A stretch of 64,000 nt of DNA from Solimonas soli DSM 21787 (GTDB taxonomy: Bacteria; Pseudomonadota; Gammaproteobacteria; Nevskiales; Nevskiaceae): assembly GCF_000474945.1 (NCBI RefSeq), contig NZ_KI440838.1, forward strand, positions 223,433 through 287,432, written 5' to 3'. The translations under genes were made by a program, and so were the position numbers. Every line of letters begins with the position of its first letter. Position 1 is the stretch's first letter. Of the stretch, positions 35,366 through 44,768 are shown piece after piece. Under the pieces are notes generated by a model. It had not been told where the DNA came from, did no database searches, and saw nothing but the letters and a program-made list of their open reading frames with translations.

Positions 35366-38300
35366 TCAGCGAGCGTTCTGCTCCGGCGCGACCGGCGTGT
35401 CGTCGCCGTCCGCGCCGGCCTCGGGCTCGGCGTCGGCCGCCGCGCCGCCGCCGCCGCGGCGCAGCAGCTTGTTGCGCCAGTCCCACTGTGTCTCCGCATC
35501 GGCGTCGACGAGAAACTTCGGTTTGCCGCCGATGCTGGCGGCGACCGGCACGCCGCCACGGAGCAGCACGCGGTTGCCGGGCAGCGCCGGCACGCGTTCG
35601 CCCGGCACGATGAGGCCGGTGAGGTTGAGCGGATCGCAGCCGGAGACGGCGACCAGGGCGCCGTCGCGGTCCTCGCGCTGGCGCATCAGGTTCGCCGCCG
35701 CTTCCGGCAGGGCGAACTGCTCGCCGGCGAAACCGCTGACGAAGCGGCCGCCGCGAATCTCGCCGCGCGCTTCGAGGCGGCGCAGCACGTAGAACAGCTC
35801 GCGCCACGGCGGCAGTTGCGGCTCGCGTTCGACGAGCCTTCGGAACACGACGCCGTAGCGCCTGAGCAGCACGCGGGCGATGTACTCGGTCTGGCTGGCG
35901 GTCTCCCCGCTGTCGGCTTCCTCGTCGCGGCGCCGCGCGCGCACCAGGCTCCAGCGGCCGGCGCCTTCGAGATTCTCGAACGCCGCGCGCACACCGCCGC
36001 GACGCAGGCGCCGCGCCTTGATCTCGGCCGGCGCGATCAGCGCGCGCAGGCCGGCGAAGCCGTCGGCGGTGACGAGGCCGTGGCTGACCAGTTCGCCGAG
36101 CGCGGCCTCGACTTCGCTGCGCAGGCGCCGCGTATCGCTGACCAGATCGACGAAGAACGAGGCGCCGTGCGTGCGCAAGGCCTCCAGCACGTCGCGCGCC
36201 GCACCGGACAGGTCCGGATCGCTGTCCGGCGGTGACTGCCAGTACGCGGCGTGTTCGCGGCGCAGGAGCACCACCGGCGTGGCGCGCACCGGCGCACTCT
36301 TGCGCGGACGGACATGTTCGTCGCATCGCGACGCGACCTCCCCTCCTCCTTCTTGCGGGGGAGGGGAGGACCCCGGGCGGATGCCCGTGGCGGGCAGAGG
36401 GCGGCCGTTGCTGTTCGGCAGGCGTTGCCAGATGACGCGGCCGGTCGCGCAGAGCTGGTCGAGCCAGTGCGGCTCGTACCAGCGCATACGCGCCGGCAGG
36501 ATTTCGCTTTCCCAGGCGCTGGCGGCGACGGGAAAGCCTTCGAGCTGCGCGAGCACCGCTTCGAGCGCGACCGGGCCTTCGCGCTGCTCGCCGCCGGCGA
36601 GACCCTGCCAGTGCAAGAGGAAGCGCATCAGCGCCGCCGGCGGCACCGGCGCGTATTCGGCGCGCTTGCGGTCGCGCGTGTAGCGGTGGATGCGCGCGAG
36701 ACGACGGCGCTCGCACCATTCCAGACGTTCCGTCTGGAATGGTGCTGGCGCACATGTGTCTGTCCCCCCCAAAAGCTCCCCCCCAAGGGGGAGCGGAGAG
36801 GAGAACCCGCCGCGCATCACGTAACCTTGCTGTTCGAGCGCGAGCAAAGCCACGTCGACCTCGGAGACGTCGACGCCGAGCGGCGCGGCGAGTTCCGCCG
36901 CGGTGACCGGACCGAGCCCTTCGAGGCGGCTGCGCATCAGCTCGCGCAGCGCGATTCCGCGCTCGACCGCCGCGCCGAGACGCGGCGCATCGCCGGCGAC
37001 GCCGGCATCGGGCAGCACGGCGAGCAGTTCGCGCAGGCGTTCGGCGGCGACCCACAGCTCGATTTCTCCCTCTACCCCCGCAGCGAGGGGGGCAGTCGAT
37101 TCGGCGCCGTCCTGCGCTGATGGCAGCCGCCCCCTCACCCCAACCCTCTCCCCCGCAAGCGGGGGCGAGGGAGAGGAATTCGGCGCGGCGACACGCGCGA
37201 CGCGGCGCGCCGCCATCAGGCTCATCAGCATGTCTGTCCACGGCCGCGCTTCGGCGGCGGTGAGGAAGCCGTGCACGACGAGCGCGTCGTGGACTTCGTC
37301 CTCGCTCGCCGGGTCCGGCCACATTTCCGTGCGCACGCGGGCGATCGCTTCCGGATCGAGGCGGCCGAGATCGACGGCGCTTTGTGGTTCGAGGCTGCTG
37401 CGGCTTTTCACCGCCAGCGTGCGGCGTTCCTCGGCGGCTGCGTCGTCGAGGAAGGCGTAGGGCCTGGCGTTGAGGATCGATTCCGACAGCGGTGACGGCG
37501 CGGTCAGATCGCGGCAGATCACCTGCACGGCGCCCGATTCGAGACGACGCAGCAGGGCGATGAAACCGTCCTCGTCCATCAGCTCGTGCAGGCAGTCGTC
37601 GAGCGCCTGCTGCACGAGCGGATGATCGGGGACCTCGCGATCGCCGGGCAGGTTGTCCTGGCAGGCGAGCGCATCGGGAAACGCATGCGTCAGCAGGTCT
37701 TCGGCATCGGCGCGCTGAAACTGCGGCGGCACGCGTTTGCCGTTGCGGTTGCGCGCGACAGCCAGCGCGATCGACGCCGCCCAGCGCCAGCGCGTACCGA
37801 ACATCGGCGCCTGCAGCACCGCCTGCACGAGCACGTCGTGCGCGCTGTTCGAATGCAGGTAATGCGTGACGTCTTCCAGCGGAAAGCTGTGCGTCGGGCC
37901 CAGCGACAGCACCAGAGAATCGTCGAGCGCGGCGGCCTGCAGCTCGAAGTTGAACTGGCGGCAGAAACGCTTGCGCAGCGCCAGACCCCAGGCGCGCATG
38001 ATGCGCGAGCCGAGCGGTGCATGAATGACGAGGTGCGTGTCGCCGACTTCGTCGAAGAAGCGTTCGAAGATGATCTTCTCGCGGGTCGGCAACAGGCCGA
38101 GCGCGGTCTTCGCCGCTGCCAGGTAATTCGCGAGCTGCACGGCCGCGCCACCGCGGACCTCCAGTTCGTCGACGAGCCAATGGACCAGTGCGTCGACCGC
38201 AGCATCGCTGTTTTCGTCGATGATCGCATCGGCCTTCGCGCGCAGTTTCGAGACCGCGACCGACAGCTCGTCAGTACGACCCAGGCCCTCGCCGAGCCAG

Positions 38301-40021
38301 AACGGCATGCTCGGCGGCTGGCCCTTGGCGCTCTCGACGATGACGCGCCCGGTTTCGACCTTGAGCACGCGATACGAGGTGTTGCCGAGCTGCACGATAT
38401 CGCCGGGCAGCGACTCGAACGCGAAATCCTCGTTCAAGGTGCCGATGCGCAGGTCCTCCGGGGCCAGCACGACTTCGTAGTCGAACTGGTCGGGAATCGT
38501 GCCGGCGTTCGTCACCGTCGTCAGCTTGGCGCCGCGGCGGCCGCGCAGGCGGCGGTTGACCTGGTCGTAGTGCAGCAGCGCACCGCGTCGGCCACGCCGC
38601 GTCGCGTAGCCGTCGGCGAGCATCTGCACGATTTCCTCGAAGCGTTCGAGCTTGAGTTCGCGATACGGCCGCGCACGCGTGTAGAGCGCGTGCAACTCGT
38701 CGAGCGACCAGTCCTGGCAGGCGACTTCGGCGACGATCTGCTGCGCGAGCACGTCGAGCGGCGCCGGCAAGATCGTCGCGCGGTCGAGCTCGCCGCGCTT
38801 GACACAGTCGAGCAGGGCGACGCATTCGGCGAGATCGTCGAGCGAGACCGGGAACAGCCGGCCTTTCGGCGTCGCGCGCACGGCATGGCCGGCACGACCG
38901 ACGCGTTGCAGGAAGGCGTTGACGCCGCGCGGCGAGCCGATCTGGCAGACCAGATCGATGTCGCCGATGTCGATGCCGAGTTCGAGCGACGAGGTCGCGA
39001 CCAATGCTTTTAGCTCGCCCGACTTCAGGCGCTGCTCGGCTTTCAGGCGGTGTTCGCGCGCGAGACTGCCGTGATGCGCGGTGACGTGCTCCTCGCCGAT
39101 GCGCTCGGCGAGGTGGTGGGCAATGCGTTCGGCGAGGCGGCGCTGGTTGACGAAGATCAGCGTCGTGCGGTGTTCGTGCACGAGCGCCGCGAGGCGATCG
39201 TAGATCTCGCCCCAGACCTCGGTCGCCATCACCGCCGTCAGCGGCGACAGCGGCACTTCGAGCGCGATGTCGCGCCGACGTTTGTGGCCGGTGTCGACGA
39301 TCGTGCAGCGCGCGGCATCAGCGCCGCACAACAGTTCCGCCATCAGGGCGATCGGCTTTTGCGTCGCCGACAGGCCGATGCGCACCGGCGCCCCGCCGCA
39401 CAGCGCGGCGAGGCGTTCGAGCGTCAGCGCCAGATGCGCGCCACGCTTGCTGCCGGCCACCGCGTGCAGTTCGTCGACGATGACGGTGCGCACCTTGCCG
39501 AGCATGGCGCGGCCGGCGTCGGAAGTGAGCAGGATGAACAGCGATTCCGGCGTCGTCACGAGAATGTGCGGCGGCACCTTCTTCATGCGCTCGCGTTCGA
39601 CGCTCGAGGTATCGCCGGTGCGCACCGCGGTGCGGATCGACAGCTCGCGCAGCCCGAGTTCGCGGGCGCGCTGCGCGATGCCGGCCAGCGGCGCTTCGAG
39701 ATTCTTCTGTACGTCGTTCGACAGCGCCTTGAGCGGCGAGATGTACAGCACCTGCGTCTCGTCGGGCAGGCCCTGCTCGATGCCCTCGACGACCAGATCG
39801 TTGATCGCCGCGAGGAACGCGGCGAGCGTCTTGCCGGAGCCGGTGGGCGCGGTGATCAGGGCGTCGCGATGCCGGGACGTGAGCTGCCAGGCGGCGCGCT
39901 GCACCGCCGTCGGCTCGCCGAAGGCGGCCGCGAACCAGCCGGCGACGGCGGGATGGAACAGGCCCGCGAGCGGCCCGTCCTGGGCGGTCGCGGGTGCGGC
40001 GAGGGCAAGCGGCTGCTGCAT
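35366..40021 (-). CDS. lhr: Lhr-type large helicase, with three in-frame repeat insertions
   Basis: Superfamily 2 DNA helicase linked to DNA repair, 1551 residues (E. coli Lhr is of similar size). The Lhr core shows Walker A TAPTGSGKTLAAF, DELH (VDELHAVAGSKRGAHLAL), motif III LSATQKP, ATSSLELGIDIGDIDLV and QRVGRAGH. The winged-helix/CTD part follows with EWCERRRLARIHRYTRD. Three stretches (about residues 949-984, 1067-1103 and 1200-1240) are not Lhr-like. They are proline/glycine-rich and are encoded by palindromic repeat DNA at 37070-37178, 36713-36820 and 36300-36420. All keep the frame, so a full-length protein is still expected. No partner genes of an operon are present. Confidence 0.92.
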   Translation of the reverse strand: MQQPLALAAPATAQDGPLAGLFHPAVAGWFAAAFGEPTAVQRAAWQLTSRHRDALITAPTGSGKTLAAFLAAINDLVVEGIEQGLPDETQVLYISPLKALSNDVQKNLEAPLAGIAQRARELGLRELSIRTAVRTGDTSSVERERMKKVPPHILVTTPESLFILLTSDAGRAMLGKVRTVIVDELHAVAGSKRGAHLALTLERLAALCGGAPVRIGLSATQKPIALMAELLCGADAARCTIVDTGHKRRRDIALEVPLSPLTAVMATEVWGEIYDRLAALVHEHRTTLIFVNQRRLAERIAHHLAERIGEEHVTAHHGSLAREHRLKAEQRLKSGELKALVATSSLELGIDIGDIDLVCQIGSPRGVNAFLQRVGRAGHAVRATPKGRLFPVSLDDLAECVALLDCVKRGELDRATILPAPLDVLAQQIVAEVACQDWSLDELHALYTRARPYRELKLERFEEIVQMLADGYATRRGRRGALLHYDQVNRRLRGRRGAKLTTVTNAGTIPDQFDYEVVLAPEDLRIGTLNEDFAFESLPGDIVQLGNTSYRVLKVETGRVIVESAKGQPPSMPFWLGEGLGRTDELSVAVSKLRAKADAIIDENSDAAVDALVHWLVDELEVRGGAAVQLANYLAAAKTALGLLPTREKIIFERFFDEVGDTHLVIHAPLGSRIMRAWGLALRKRFCRQFNFELQAAALDDSLVLSLGPTHSFPLEDVTHYLHSNSAHDVLVQAVLQAPMFGTRWRWAASIALAVARNRNGKRVPPQFQRADAEDLLTHAFPDALACQDNLPGDREVPDHPLVQQALDDCLHELMDEDGFIALLRRLESGAVQVICRDLTAPSPLSESILNARPYAFLDDAAAEERRTLAVKSRSSLEPQSAVDLGRLDPEAIARVRTEMWPDPASEDEVHDALVVHGFLTAAEARPWTDMLMSLMAARRVARVAAPNSSPSPPLAGERVGVRGRLPSAQDGAESTAPLAAGVEGEIELWVAAERLRELLAVLPDAGVAGDAPRLGAAVERGIALRELMRSRLEGLGPVTAAELAAPLGVDVSEVDVALLALEQQGYVMRGGFSSPLPLGGELLGGTDTCAPAPFQTERLEWCERRRLARIHRYTRDRKRAEYAPVPPAALMRFLLHWQGLAGGEQREGPVALEAVLAQLEGFPVAASAWESEILPARMRWYEPHWLDQLCATGRVIWQRLPNSNGRPLPATGIRPGSSPPPQEGGGEVASRCDEHVRPRKSAPVRATPVVLLRREHAAYWQSPPDSDPDLSGAARDVLEALRTHGASFFVDLVSDTRRLRSEVEAALGELVSHGLVTADGFAGLRALIAPAEIKARRLRRGGVRAAFENLEGAGRWSLVRARRRDEEADSGETASQTEYIARVLLRRYGVVFRRLVEREPQLPPWRELFYVLRRLEARGEIRGGRFVSGFAGEQFALPEAAANLMRQREDRDGALVAVSGCDPLNLTGLIVPGERVPALPGNRVLLRGGVPVAASIGGKPKFLVDADAETQWDWRNKLLRRGGGGAAADAEPEAGADGDDTPVAPEQNAR
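36300..36420 (-). repeat. Palindromic insertion 3 in lhr
   Basis: Contains CCTCCCCTCC (36337-36346) pairing with GGAGGGGAGG (36360-36369), a second hairpin GTCGC-ATC-GCGAC (36320-36332) and a third CGGGC-GGAT-GCCCG (36375-36388). It encodes SSPPPQEGGGEVASR within Lhr. Composition and hairpin layout resemble the other two insertions. Confidence 0.75.
36713..36820 (-). repeat. Palindromic insertion 2 in lhr
   Basis: Two hairpins: GCTCCCCC (36775-36782) with GGGGGAGC (36787-36794), and a perfect 15-base inverted repeat GCACCATTCCAGACG (36713-36727) with 36731-36745 around TTC. It encodes GFSSPLPLGGELLGG and DTCAPAPFQTERLEWCE. The innermost arm coincides with the conserved Lhr codons for RLEWC, so one arm is an inverted copy of native sequence. 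Confidence 0.85.
37070..37178 (-). repeat. Palindromic insertion 1 in lhr
   Basis: Contains CTCTCCCCCGC-AA-GCGGGGG, extended by GAGGGAGAG after a 3-base bulge, in the plus-strand segment 37145-37176, preceded by CCCCTCACCCCAAC. This layout is a known type of intergenic REP-like repeat in proteobacteria (from memory). CTACCCCCGCAGCGAGGGGGG at its other end is a second hairpin. It encodes SSPSPPLAGERVGVRGR within Lhr. Confidence 0.8.
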
Positions 40022-40251
40022 CGTCCTAGCTTACGACCTTCGCCAAGCGGGTGTCGGCGCCCGGCTCCGCGTCGCGGCAAATCAAGGACATGTCGGGCGA
40101 CCGGGCCGCGCGGTGCCGCTGCCGCCGCGCGTCGGCGCGATGGAGGCACCGTTCATCGCGCGACGCCCGGGCGAGGTGACGAACGAGGCCCGTCGTTTGC
40201 TAAGGTCCCGCAACATTCACCGATTCGTCACCAAAAGGACACGCGACTGCA

Positions 40252-41154
40252 ATGAAACTGTGCTGGACCGCCGGCAGCGCCTGCGTCAACGGCCTGCAAC
40301 TGCACTGGGAAGAGACGGGGCCGGCGCACGGCGATCCGCTCCTGCTCGTGATGGGTCTCGGCGGCCAGCTGATCCACTGGCCGGATGCGCTGTGCGCAGC
40401 GCTGGTCGAGCACGGCTTCCGCGTGATCCGCTTCGACAATCGCGATGCCGGCCTGTCCGGCGCCGGTGATCGCGGCGTCAAGGTGAACCTGCCGAAAGCC
40501 TGGCTCGATGCCCGCTTCGGCCGCTCGACGCCGTCGAACTACACGCTCTACGACAACGCCGACGACATCATCGGCCTGCTCGACACGCTCGGCATCCGCC
40601 GCACGCACATCGTCGGCGCGTCGATGGGCGGCATGATTTCGCAGATCGTCGCCGGCCGGCACCCGCAGCGCGTGCGCTCGCTGACCTCGATCATGTCGAG
40701 CACCAATCATCCGAAGCTGCCGGCCGCGCGTCTCGACGTGCTGTGGCGCATGGCCAGCGTGCCGCGCGCGAGATCGCGCGAGGCAGTGATCCGCCGCTCG
40801 ACGGCCATGCTGAACCGCGTCGGCAGCCCGAAATTCCCGACGCCGGCGGAATATCGCCGGGCGCTCGCCGGGCGCGCCTATGACCGCGCGTTCCGTCCGG
40901 AAGGCAGCTTCCGCCAGACGCAGGCGATCCTCGCCACCGGCAGCATCGAGCCGCTGCTGTCGCAGATCCGGGCGCCGACGCAGGTCATTCACGGTCTCGC
41001 CGATCCGCTGCTGCGGCCGGCCTGCGGCCGGCGCAGCGCGCAGCTGATCCGCGGCGCGCGGCTCGAGCTGATCGACGGCATGGGCCACGACGTCGCGCTG
41101 CCGCTGATGCCGCGCTGGGCCGAGCTGATCGCCGCGAACGCCGGGCGCGCCTGA
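40252..41154 (+). CDS. Alpha/beta-fold hydrolase
   Basis: A 300-residue hydrolase, probably cytoplasmic. The oxyanion strand is LLLVMGLGGQLIHWP, and RVIRFDNRDAGLSG is the typical second strand. The nucleophile elbow is GASMGG, the acid Asp is in HGLADPLL and the His in GMGHDVAL, so the triad is complete. The FDNRDxGLS pattern places it with the epoxide-hydrolase/TAP-like group often annotated as 'alpha/beta hydrolase' next to lipid genes. It is divergent from lhr; AAGGA lies about 10 bases before the ATG. Confidence 0.88.
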   Translation: MKLCWTAGSACVNGLQLHWEETGPAHGDPLLLVMGLGGQLIHWPDALCAALVEHGFRVIRFDNRDAGLSGAGDRGVKVNLPKAWLDARFGRSTPSNYTLYDNADDIIGLLDTLGIRRTHIVGASMGGMISQIVAGRHPQRVRSLTSIMSSTNHPKLPAARLDVLWRMASVPRARSREAVIRRSTAMLNRVGSPKFPTPAEYRRALAGRAYDRAFRPEGSFRQTQAILATGSIEPLLSQIRAPTQVIHGLADPLLRPACGRRSAQLIRGARLELIDGMGHDVALPLMPRWAELIAANAGRA

Positions 41155-41157
41155 TGC

Positions 41158-42264
41158 TTATTCGGGCGCGGTAAAGAGGTACTGCCAGGCCAGGTCGCGG
41201 TTCACCGGAAAGCGGTCGCGCGGATCGTTGGTCGCCGTGCTGTTGTGCTGCTGCAAGGGGCCGCCGCTGCTGTCGAGCACGAGGCGATGCGCACCCTGCG
41301 GGTCGCCGCTGCCGTCGCCGATGTTGCGCTCCGCCTCGTCGCGGCCGCCGACGCCGCCGGCATTGGCGCCGCCGAGCTGCGCCCAGTTGCGCGCGATGAA
41401 GCCGCCGAACAGGCCTTCGGCGCCGGCGCGCAAGCCCCAGAAGCGCGTGAGCGGCGTCGACGACGGCTGCGAGATCCAGCTGGCGCTGATCAGGCCGTCG
41501 ACGTTGTCGTTCGGCGCCGACAGCATGACGACACGCCGCAGCGCCGCGCTGTCCGGCAGGTGCATGCCGATGAACGCGGCATCGCCGCCGCCCTGCGAGT
41601 GGCCGGCGACGATGATCTTCGACCAGTCCGGATAGGCCGGGCCTAGATGTCGCGCGGTGTACGGCGAAGACGGATCGGCGATCAGGAACTGGTCCCAGAA
41701 ATCCTGATCCCAGCTGCCGCCGGCATTGGCGAGGTAGTCGACCAGCGCGACCGTGCGGCCGATGATGGAGTTGGCGGCGTCGACGCGGATCAGGGCAAAG
41801 TCGTAGAGCGGCGCGCCGGCGACGTAGGCGGTGTCGGCGCCGAAGATCGTTTCACCGCGCAGCTTCGCGTAGCAGGCATCGCTGGCATTGCACAGCGCGC
41901 CGATCAGGCGTCCGTCCGGATAGCGCAGGTCGACGACCGCGAAGCCGAGGCCGCCGACGTAGTCGGCGAGCGTCGTGTAGTCCGAAGGCTTGCTGTTGGT
42001 GCCGCCGAGAAAGATCACCAGCACATTGCGCCGCTCGCCGCCGGCCGGCTGCACGACGTAGTGCTGGCGCTTCTCGCCGAGCACGTTGCGGATGCCGTCG
42101 CCGGTGTCGGCGGGACTCACGTACAGCGATTCCACCGCCGTCGCCGCCGTCGCCGCGGAATGGCCGGCCGCTGCCGGGTCGCTCGTCCCGCAGGCCGCCA
42201 GCAGCCCGCAGGCCAGCGCTGCCGCCACGATGCCGCATTCCCTTGCCTTGCTCATGATGACCAT
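41158..42264 (-). CDS. Lipoprotein with alpha/beta-hydrolase fold
   Basis: Exported lipoprotein of 368 residues: signal peptide ending in lipobox LAAC-GTSD. The hydrolase core shows NVLVIFLGGTNSKP (oxyanion region) and the nucleophile elbow GHSQGGGDAAF; the acid and His are less clear (VMLSAPNDNVDG and GAHRLVLD are candidates). PBP-like extras were not seen. The start may be three codons later (42255, MSKARECG). It is convergent with the cytoplasmic hydrolase at 40252. The substrate is unknown; attachment to the outer membrane is expected because Gly, not Asp, follows the lipidated Cys. Confidence 0.8.
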   Translation of the reverse strand: MVIMSKARECGIVAAALACGLLAACGTSDPAAAGHSAATAATAVESLYVSPADTGDGIRNVLGEKRQHYVVQPAGGERRNVLVIFLGGTNSKPSDYTTLADYVGGLGFAVVDLRYPDGRLIGALCNASDACYAKLRGETIFGADTAYVAGAPLYDFALIRVDAANSIIGRTVALVDYLANAGGSWDQDFWDQFLIADPSSPYTARHLGPAYPDWSKIIVAGHSQGGGDAAFIGMHLPDSAALRRVVMLSAPNDNVDGLISASWISQPSSTPLTRFWGLRAGAEGLFGGFIARNWAQLGGANAGGVGGRDEAERNIGDGSGDPQGAHRLVLDSSGGPLQQHNSTATNDPRDRFPVNRDLAWQYLFTAPE

Positions 42265-42480
42265 TCGTTGCTCGTGTCCGCATCGCTGCCGCCGCCCCGC
42301 AGGGCGGCGCTGGTGGCGGTCCGGACCGATGCCGGATCGTCATGCACGATCGGTGCCGTGCCTTCAGCACCGCCGACGCCGGCGGCCGCGCAGTGTAGCC
42401 GCATGCCCGGATGGCGGGCGCATCAATTGAGCCGGCATGCGCGCACAATACGTGCAACCGCATGCGTAGCTGGAGCCGTC

Positions 42481-43392
42481 ATGGGCGTCACTCTCGACAA
42501 CAAGCTGGTCGTCGCGCTGTCCTCGCGCGCGCTGTTCGATTTCGAAGCGGAGAACCGCGTGTTCGACGAACAGGGTGACGACGCCTACGAGCAATTCCAG
42601 CTGGAGCGCATCGACCAGCCGGCCAGGCCCGGCGTCGCGTTTCCGCTGGTGAAGAAGCTGCTCGCCTTCAACGACGACGGCGAGCATCGCGTCGAGGTCG
42701 TGATCCTCTCGCGCAACGACCCGGCCTCCGGCCTGCGCGTGTTCAATTCGGCGAAGGCGGAGGGCCTGAAGCTGGAACGCGGCGTCTTCACCAAGGGCGC
42801 GCCGCCGTACCGCTATCTCAAGCCGCTCGGCGCGCACCTGTTCCTGTCGGCGAATCCGGACGACGTGCACGGCGCGCTGGACTCGAACTTCCCGGCCGCG
42901 CGCGTGTTCTCGAAATCACTGATCGACGCCGCGCGTCATCCGAACGAACTGCGCATCGCCTTCGACGGCGACGCCGTGCTGTTCTCCGACGAGGCCGAGC
43001 GCGTGTTCCAGGCCAGCGGCCTCGACGCCTTCCAGAATCACGAGACGACCAACGCCGCGCTGCCGCTGCCGCCGGGGCCGTTCAAGCCGCTGCTCGAAGC
43101 GCTGCACCGCCTGCAGCGCGCCGCCGGTTCGAAAGTGCCGGTCAAGCTGCGCACCGCGCTGGTCACCGCGCGCAGCGCGCCGGCCCACGAGCGCGCGATC
43201 CGCACGCTGATGCACTGGGGCATCGAAGTCGACGAGGCGATGTTCCTCGGCGGCCTGCAGAAGGGGCCGTTCCTGAAGGAGTTCGAACCGGATTTCTTCT
43301 TCGACGACCAGCTCACGCACTGCGAGTCGGCGGTCGTCGCCGGCCCCACCGGGCATGTGTCGGCGGGCGTGGTGAATATCCGCCGCGCCTAG
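42481..43392 (+). CDS. 5'-nucleotidase (cytosolic NT5C1-like family)
   Basis: HAD-superfamily nucleotidase of 303 residues that dephosphorylates nucleoside monophosphates. LVVALSSRALFDFEAENRVF at the N-terminus and LRIAFDGDAVLFSDEAE (the D-x-D nucleophile pair) are the family's defining blocks, and DFFFDDQLTHC is motif IV. The length is standard. It is transcribed alone, 216 bases after the divergent lipoprotein gene. Confidence 0.9.
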   Translation: MGVTLDNKLVVALSSRALFDFEAENRVFDEQGDDAYEQFQLERIDQPARPGVAFPLVKKLLAFNDDGEHRVEVVILSRNDPASGLRVFNSAKAEGLKLERGVFTKGAPPYRYLKPLGAHLFLSANPDDVHGALDSNFPAARVFSKSLIDAARHPNELRIAFDGDAVLFSDEAERVFQASGLDAFQNHETTNAALPLPPGPFKPLLEALHRLQRAAGSKVPVKLRTALVTARSAPAHERAIRTLMHWGIEVDEAMFLGGLQKGPFLKEFEPDFFFDDQLTHCESAVVAGPTGHVSAGVVNIRRA

Positions 43393-43436
43393 CTCGCCGT
43401 GCCCGGTGCGCGGCAACGCGGCGCCCGGGCGGACGC

Positions 43437-43568
43437 CTAGCCGCGCGGCTGCAGCTTCGCCATCGCCCGCGAGCGCTGCAGGGCGACGAATTCGAGCGTG
43501 CCGAGCACGACGGCGCCGCCGAGGGTGACGGGAGCCGAGGTCATTACTTTGCGGACGATGCGGGCCAT
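43437..43568 (-). CDS. Small hydrophobic protein, 43 residues
   Basis: A short frame with GGAG six bases before the ATG (43568). The product MARIVRKVMTSAPVTLGGAV continues into a hydrophobic run and a basic tail ending KLQPRG, suggesting a single membrane helix with a positively charged N-terminus. No family recognised. Support is the ribosome-binding site and composition; it might not be expressed. Confidence 0.4.
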   Translation of the reverse strand: MARIVRKVMTSAPVTLGGAVVLGTLEFVALQRSRAMAKLQPRG

Positions 43569-43730
43569 CGGAAGCTCCAGACCGGCCTTGCCTGAATGCC
43601 GGGGTTGCGAAGTCTGGAGCCACCGTAGCAAGACTTTGTGACGGCCCGATGGAGCTTGCATGACAGGCGCTCCTGTGACGGCGGCATGTCAAAGGGATGA
43701 CATGTTGCGGCGCGACACTGGCGCACTGCC

Positions 43731-44768
43731 ATGACCGCACTTCTCACCTCCGCGCCTCCGGCCGAACTGGCCGAACTGCAGCGCCTGATCGACACCACGC
43801 CGGCGCCGCTCGAGGCGCGTGTGCTGTGCGAGGTGCGCGTGCGCGACCGCGTGTTTCCGGTGCATGCGCTGACGCTCGGCAATCCGTCGCCGGAAGCGCC
43901 GGCGGTCGGTTTCTTCGGCGGCGTGCACGGGCTCGAACGCATCGGCGCGGAAGTGGTCATCGCCTACCTGCGCAGCCTGGTGTCGCGCCTGTCCTGGGAC
44001 GCCTCGCTGCACCAGCAGCTCGAGCACGTGCGCCTGGTCTTCATGCCGCTCGTCAATCCGGGCGGCCTGTGGCTCGGCACGCGCGCCAATCCGCGCGGCG
44101 TGGATCTGATGCGCAACGCGCCGATCGACGCCGTCGAGTCGGTGCCGTTCATGGTCGGCGGCCAGCGCCTCAGCGCCGGCCTGCCCTGGTACCGCGGCGC
44201 CAGCGGCGCACCGATGGAGAGCGAGAGTGCGGCGCTGTGCGCGCTCGTCGAGCAGGAATTGCTCGGCCGGCCCTTGAGCATCGCCATCGACTGCCATTCC
44301 GGATTCGGCGTCGACGATCGCCTGTGGTTTCCGTACGCGCACACGCGCGCGCCGATTCCGCATCTCGCCGAAATGCATGCGCTGAGCCAGATCTTCGCCA
44401 ACAGCCATGCGCATCATCGCTACGTGTTCGAGCCGCAGAGCCTGCAATACCTGACGCACGGCGATCTCTGGGATTACCTCTATCGGCGCGCGCTCGACAC
44501 GCCGGCGTCGACCTTCCTGCCGCTGACCCTGGAGATGGGCTCCTGGCTGTGGGTCAAGAAGAATCCGCGGCAGATCTTCACGCGCTACGGCATCTTCAAT
44601 CCGCTGATCGCGCATCGCCAGCAGCGCGTCATGCGCCGCCACCATGCGCTGCTCGATTTCTTCGTGCGCGCGGCGATCGGCCATGCGCGCTGGCTGCCGC
44701 GCGGTCCGGCGCGCGAGCAGCACCGCGCGGACGCGATGGCGCGCTGGTATGCGAAAGTGCCGGCATGA
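43731..44768 (+). CDS. M14-family zinc carboxypeptidase-like protein
   Basis: A 345-residue zinc hydrolase. The M14 metal site is H-x2-E (GGVHGLERIG) and a distal His (DCHSGFG); the general base Glu is in PLTLEMGSW; PLVNPGGLWLGTRANPRGVDLMRN is the substrate-binding block (Asn-Arg). There is no signal peptide, so it acts in the cytoplasm, possibly on peptidoglycan peptides, amino-acid conjugates or succinylglutamate-like amides. The TGA overlaps the ATG of the next hydrolase gene, implying a two-gene unit with coupled translation. Confidence 0.87.
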   Translation: MTALLTSAPPAELAELQRLIDTTPAPLEARVLCEVRVRDRVFPVHALTLGNPSPEAPAVGFFGGVHGLERIGAEVVIAYLRSLVSRLSWDASLHQQLEHVRLVFMPLVNPGGLWLGTRANPRGVDLMRNAPIDAVESVPFMVGGQRLSAGLPWYRGASGAPMESESAALCALVEQELLGRPLSIAIDCHSGFGVDDRLWFPYAHTRAPIPHLAEMHALSQIFANSHAHHRYVFEPQSLQYLTHGDLWDYLYRRALDTPASTFLPLTLEMGSWLWVKKNPRQIFTRYGIFNPLIAHRQQRVMRRHHALLDFFVRAAIGHARWLPRGPAREQHRADAMARWYAKVPA

